Assembly (NCBI GenBank): GCA_019415505.1
Contig: DXZC01000090.1
Location: forward strand, 1 to 8,960
Direction of reading: 5' to 3'
Length of the DNA: 8,960 bases
Source of the DNA: Peptococcaceae bacterium
GTDB lineage: Bacteria; Bacillota; Dehalobacteriia; UBA7702
Shown here piece after piece: positions 6,911 to 8,960 of the stretch. Made by a program: the position numbers and the translations under genes. Positions within the stretch are counted from its first letter, which is position 1. Each line of letters starts with the position of its first letter. The notes beneath the pieces are model-generated. The model ran no database searches, was not told where the DNA came from, and saw nothing but the letters and a program-made list of their open reading frames with translations.

Positions 6911-7815
6911 TGCTCCGGTCCCTTTTCGGCAATCAACTCTTTGATTAAATTGAAGCTGTAATCAAAAGCAATTACCCAATCCTGCATACCAGGCCATGGA
7001 ACACAACTGCATTCTGCAAATTCAAGGTAAGCTCCTTTATCAATCATTTCCTTAGCTTCCTGAGGAGTTACCATGGTCATTTCCTGGGTTACATGGTCCA
7101 TTAAGACTTTTACATCAAGGCCTTTTTTGTTAATATAGTCAAGAATGTCAATTTTTTCTTCGTTGGAAACATGGCAAGCGGAAAGAACAACACGTTCATC
7201 TTTAGTATTGTCATTGTACTCTGCCATGACATCAAGGATATCCATCATTTCCTGGGTCAGTGTGCCTTTACAGTCACTTACGCGGATACCGCCGTCAAGC
7301 CCCATAGCTTCTTTTTGATGAGCAGCATCCAAAGAAGGAAGCCAAATTTCTTTGCAGCGACCGTAATCCAAAGCAACTTGGACAGCGCGTTTATTCATGC
7401 CGCCAACAGAATCATTCAAAGTTACGCCACCAAAGACCTGAACGGGAGTGAAGTCAACCCCGGCTTCTTTCTTTTCCTTTGCTAACCGTTCCAGCCAATC
7501 CTGAATGATGATGGCGCAGTTGTTGACCATGGTGTTGTGATCTTTGAATACCAAAGCCTTCATGCCAGCTTCACTGGCTTCAATACAAGTTTGCACCATA
7601 GTGGGACGACCGGGGAGCCAGCCGCCGAGGGGCGCACCATGGATATGGACATCAATACAGCCCCGCAAAATTTCATCCACTTTAGCAGGTTCTACCGGTT
7701 GACCGGGATTGAAATAGATATAAGGCCATGCGGGATGTGTTCTCTTGTGGAGTTCTTCTTCAGTAGTCATTCTACCGTATTTTTTAACTTTCCAATCTTC
7801 TATAGCTTTGGTCAT
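6907..7815 (-). CDS. DUF6282/amidohydrolase-like metal-dependent hydrolase, apparently truncated at the C-terminus
   Basis: A 302-residue protein with the look of the amidohydrolase-fold DUF6282 family. The metal-binding HxH is at 57-59 within CIDVHIHGAPLGG; further candidate ligands are K91/H93 (FKDHN), H215 (SACHVS) and H241 (MDHVTQE). FGGVTLNDSVGGMN (128-141) and EIWLPSLDAAHQ (156-167) are also family-like. The sequence stops at ELIAEKGPEH, exactly where relatives enter the last barrel strand carrying the conserved catalytic Asp and about 55-60 further residues. The enzyme is therefore probably inactive. An N-terminal extension of about 50 residues precedes the barrel. ATG 7815 has a GAGGAGG site seven bases upstream. 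The gene converges with the truncated PucR gene. The substrate is unknown; the family call comes from motifs recalled without a search. Confidence 0.75.
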   Translation of the reverse strand: MTKAIEDWKVKKYGRMTTEEELHKRTHPAWPYIYFNPGQPVEPAKVDEILRGCIDVHIHGAPLGGWLPGRPTMVQTCIEASEAGMKALVFKDHNTMVNNCAIIIQDWLERLAKEKKEAGVDFTPVQVFGGVTLNDSVGGMNKRAVQVALDYGRCKEIWLPSLDAAHQKEAMGLDGGIRVSDCKGTLTQEMMDILDVMAEYNDNTKDERVVLSACHVSNEEKIDILDYINKKGLDVKVLMDHVTQEMTMVTPQEAKEMIDKGAYLEFAECSCVPWPGMQDWVIAFDYSFNLIKELIAEKGPEH

Positions 7816-7883
7816 TACGCTTCCTCCTCATAAAATCTCCGCGTCGACACAGTTTCAATTAGTTTCAGAAATTTCTTGTTTTA

Positions 7884-7912
7884 TAAATATCACATCGCAA
7901 AACTACCGTCAA
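7884..7912 (-). promoter_or_regulatory. Candidate sigma-70 promoter of the DUF6282-like gene
   Basis: On the minus strand TTGACG (7912-7907) is followed after 17 bases by TATTTA (7889-7884). The -35 is near consensus; the -10 is weak. Transcription would start near 7877, about 60 bases before the ATG at 7815. No -24/-12 site was found in this leader, so the gene is probably not under the sigma-54 activator. Confidence 0.4.
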
Positions 7913-8330
7913 TCATTCTACCCCATTTTTGGAATTACCCACAACAATTCCCTTCCCCATTGTAGATTTTTACAACAAAAAAGCCGGCATTTTCCTCCGG
8001 TAAAAATTTATTATTAAATATATAACGCCGTAAATAACATTTTGATAAACACAATTACTAACAGAAAAACAATAAGAAAGTTGTTTAAAAATTTTTAGAC
8101 CACATTATTGAAGCGGTATTCCTAGCATATGAGTAGGCATTAATAATGGAAAAGCTTAACGTCAAACACAAGGGCAAATCACAGCATAATAAAGCTTCTT
8201 AACTTTTACCCTCTGACGGGGAAGAGGCATAATACTTCGCCATTAAAAAGCTTGCTTATAAAATATTATCCCGATACTATCCCGCAGCTTCGACACCCGC
8301 CACAGCAATAAATTTTCTTCAGGCAAAAGT
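7913..8330. other. AT-rich interval without a recognisable gene
   Basis: Nothing convincingly coding is visible on either strand. The only short plus-strand frame with an ATG (about 8145-8201, 18 codons, MEKLNVKHKGK...) has no ribosome binding site. A minor minus-strand pairing of CCGG (7997-8000) with CCGG (7984-7987), followed by a T run, is too weak to call a terminator with confidence. Confidence 0.4.
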
Positions 8331-8368
8331 AAAGAGCTAACCGATTTTACTAAATCAGTTAGCTCTTT
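8331..8368 (-). terminator. Long hairpin terminator downstream of the DUF4180 gene, probably bidirectional
   Basis: AAAGAGCTAAC (8331-8341) pairs with GTTAGCTCTTT (8358-8368), and after one C/A mismatch GATTT (8343-8347) pairs with AAATC (8352-8356) around a TACT loop. On the plus strand a T-rich tail follows (8366-8377); on the minus strand the stem ends in CTTTACTTTT. It lies about 50 bases beyond the DUF4180 stop codon, so it most likely ends that transcript. Confidence 0.8.
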
Positions 8369-8416
8369 TTATTTTTGTATCGGGGCTGCTGCCTCTCATT
8401 TAAACCCTTGCAACAA

Positions 8417-8779
8417 TTATTTTGTCAACATATCAACAGCTGCGTTAGCGGAAGATACAAAAAAAATATCTTTACCTTTATTACTTTCGTAAATAAAGTC
8501 TTGTAACGGTTTACTTGTGTAATGAGAAAAATCCCCATAAATTGCAATGCGTCCGCCGTAATTAATAAACTTCTGTAATATCTCTCCGGCAAGTCCTGTG
8601 CTAAGAATGAAGAAATCCTTCGTGATGAGACCCTGGGAAATAACTATATTTTTTGTTCCAATATCATAATTGGCACTCATCAGTAAATCAATTGCAGATT
8701 GAGGGTCTGTAATCACCATATTATCGCTTTCAATTAAAGCACAAAGTATGCCGTTGTTTTCTATTTTTTTAAAATTCAT
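8417..8779 (-). CDS. DUF4180 domain-containing protein
   Basis: A 120-residue cytoplasmic protein matching the small DUF4180 family over its whole length. Recognisable parts are the N-terminal MNFKKIENNGILCALIES, ITDPQSAIDLLMSANYDIGT, the segment LAGEILQKFINYGGRIAIYG, and DFIYESNKGKDIFFVSS near the end. The biochemical role of the family is unknown. No signal peptide or membrane segment is seen. The frame could start at a GTG at 8791, but neither start has a strong ribosome binding site. ATG 8779 is preferred because the family normally begins with this MN-x-K-x-I-E pattern; AAAGTG nine bases upstream is a weak possible site. It stands alone between a long upstream spacer and its own terminator, so it appears to be a single-gene transcript. 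Confidence 0.85.
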   Translation of the reverse strand: MNFKKIENNGILCALIESDNMVITDPQSAIDLLMSANYDIGTKNIVISQGLITKDFFILSTGLAGEILQKFINYGGRIAIYGDFSHYTSKPLQDFIYESNKGKDIFFVSSANAAVDMLTK

Positions 8780-8956
8780 ATGTCTATACACTTTCGTATT
8801 ATTAATATTTTGACCTGCCCTTACATCCTTAATGAGTATCGCTGAATTTTTGTTAAGTTACTTTCACTCACTGTGCCTCTTCATATTTATATGGCGCCAT
8901 TACCGTTACAATACCTTAACTCATATATAAATATAAATGCCAGTGGGGGTGTGTTT

Positions 8957-8960
8957 ATGG
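8957..8960 (+). other. Possible start codon of a gene leaving the window
   Basis: An ATG at 8957-8959 follows a G-rich stretch (GGGGG, 8945-8949) at ribosome-binding distance. Only one codon is visible, so this is a hint rather than a gene call. The gap from 8792 to here holds no other recognisable feature apart from AT-rich promoter-like sequence. Confidence 0.2.

Noticed and set aside
7984..8000. CCGG-loop-CCGG hairpin as an intrinsic terminator on the minus strand
   Set aside because: The stem is only four base pairs with a nine-base loop, and there is no gene immediately upstream for it to terminate.
8101..8330. Small plus-strand gene starting at about 8145 and ended by the 8331-8368 hairpin
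   Set aside because: It has only 18 codons, no ribosome binding site and no clear promoter. The hairpin is better explained as the terminator of the minus-strand DUF4180 gene.
1..8960. CRISPR array, transposase, tRNA, rRNA or cobalamin-type riboswitch
   Set aside because: I saw no regularly spaced repeats, transposase motifs, tRNA cloverleaf or riboswitch core sequence by reading; a covariance-model search was not possible here.

Overview
The window looks like an accessory stretch of chromosome from an anaerobic member of the Bacillota, possibly a Negativicutes- or Peptococcaceae-like acetogen or methylotroph. The clues are strong AGGAGG-type ribosome binding sites, an MttB-superfamily methyltransferase without an in-frame amber codon, a BCCT-type betaine/carnitine transporter, a PAS-AAA-Fis sigma-54 activator and a DUF4180 protein. 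This placement is inferred from gene content; the sequence contains no rRNA or other phylogenetic marker.

Left half (1-4863, all minus strand): the genes read right to left. A sigma-54-dependent activator (3394-4863) is followed by a hairpin terminator. Next comes a 260-base gap holding a plausible -24/-12 promoter (3190-3205) and short repeats that could bind the activator. Then come a BCCT transporter (1598-3133), an MttB-family corrinoid methyltransferase (103-1530) and the first codons of a further gene (10 to beyond the left edge). The simplest reading is a substrate-induced cluster for uptake and corrinoid-dependent demethylation of a quaternary amine such as glycine betaine, carnitine or a relative. 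The exact substrate cannot be read from the sequence.

Middle (4864-6022): this stretch is decayed. Just upstream of the activator is the N-terminal half of a UPF0126/TRIC-like membrane protein. It still has a good sigma-70 promoter but carries a one-base frameshift and has lost its second half. Its promoter may now drive the activator. About 720 bases further right contain only short interrupted open stretches that I cannot assign.

Right half (5967-8815): a PucR-type regulator (plus, 6023-6910) and a DUF6282/amidohydrolase-like protein (minus, 6907-7815) converge and overlap by three bases at their stop codons. Both appear to lack their C-terminal parts at the same point: the regulator has no helix-turn-helix, and the hydrolase lacks the last barrel strand. 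A deletion joining two convergent genes explains this best and is the most unusual structural feature here. Beyond about 600 bases without a gene, and a long hairpin terminator, lies a small DUF4180 gene (8417-8779, minus). I found no RNA genes, insertion sequences or CRISPR arrays, and no clearly new multi-gene system.
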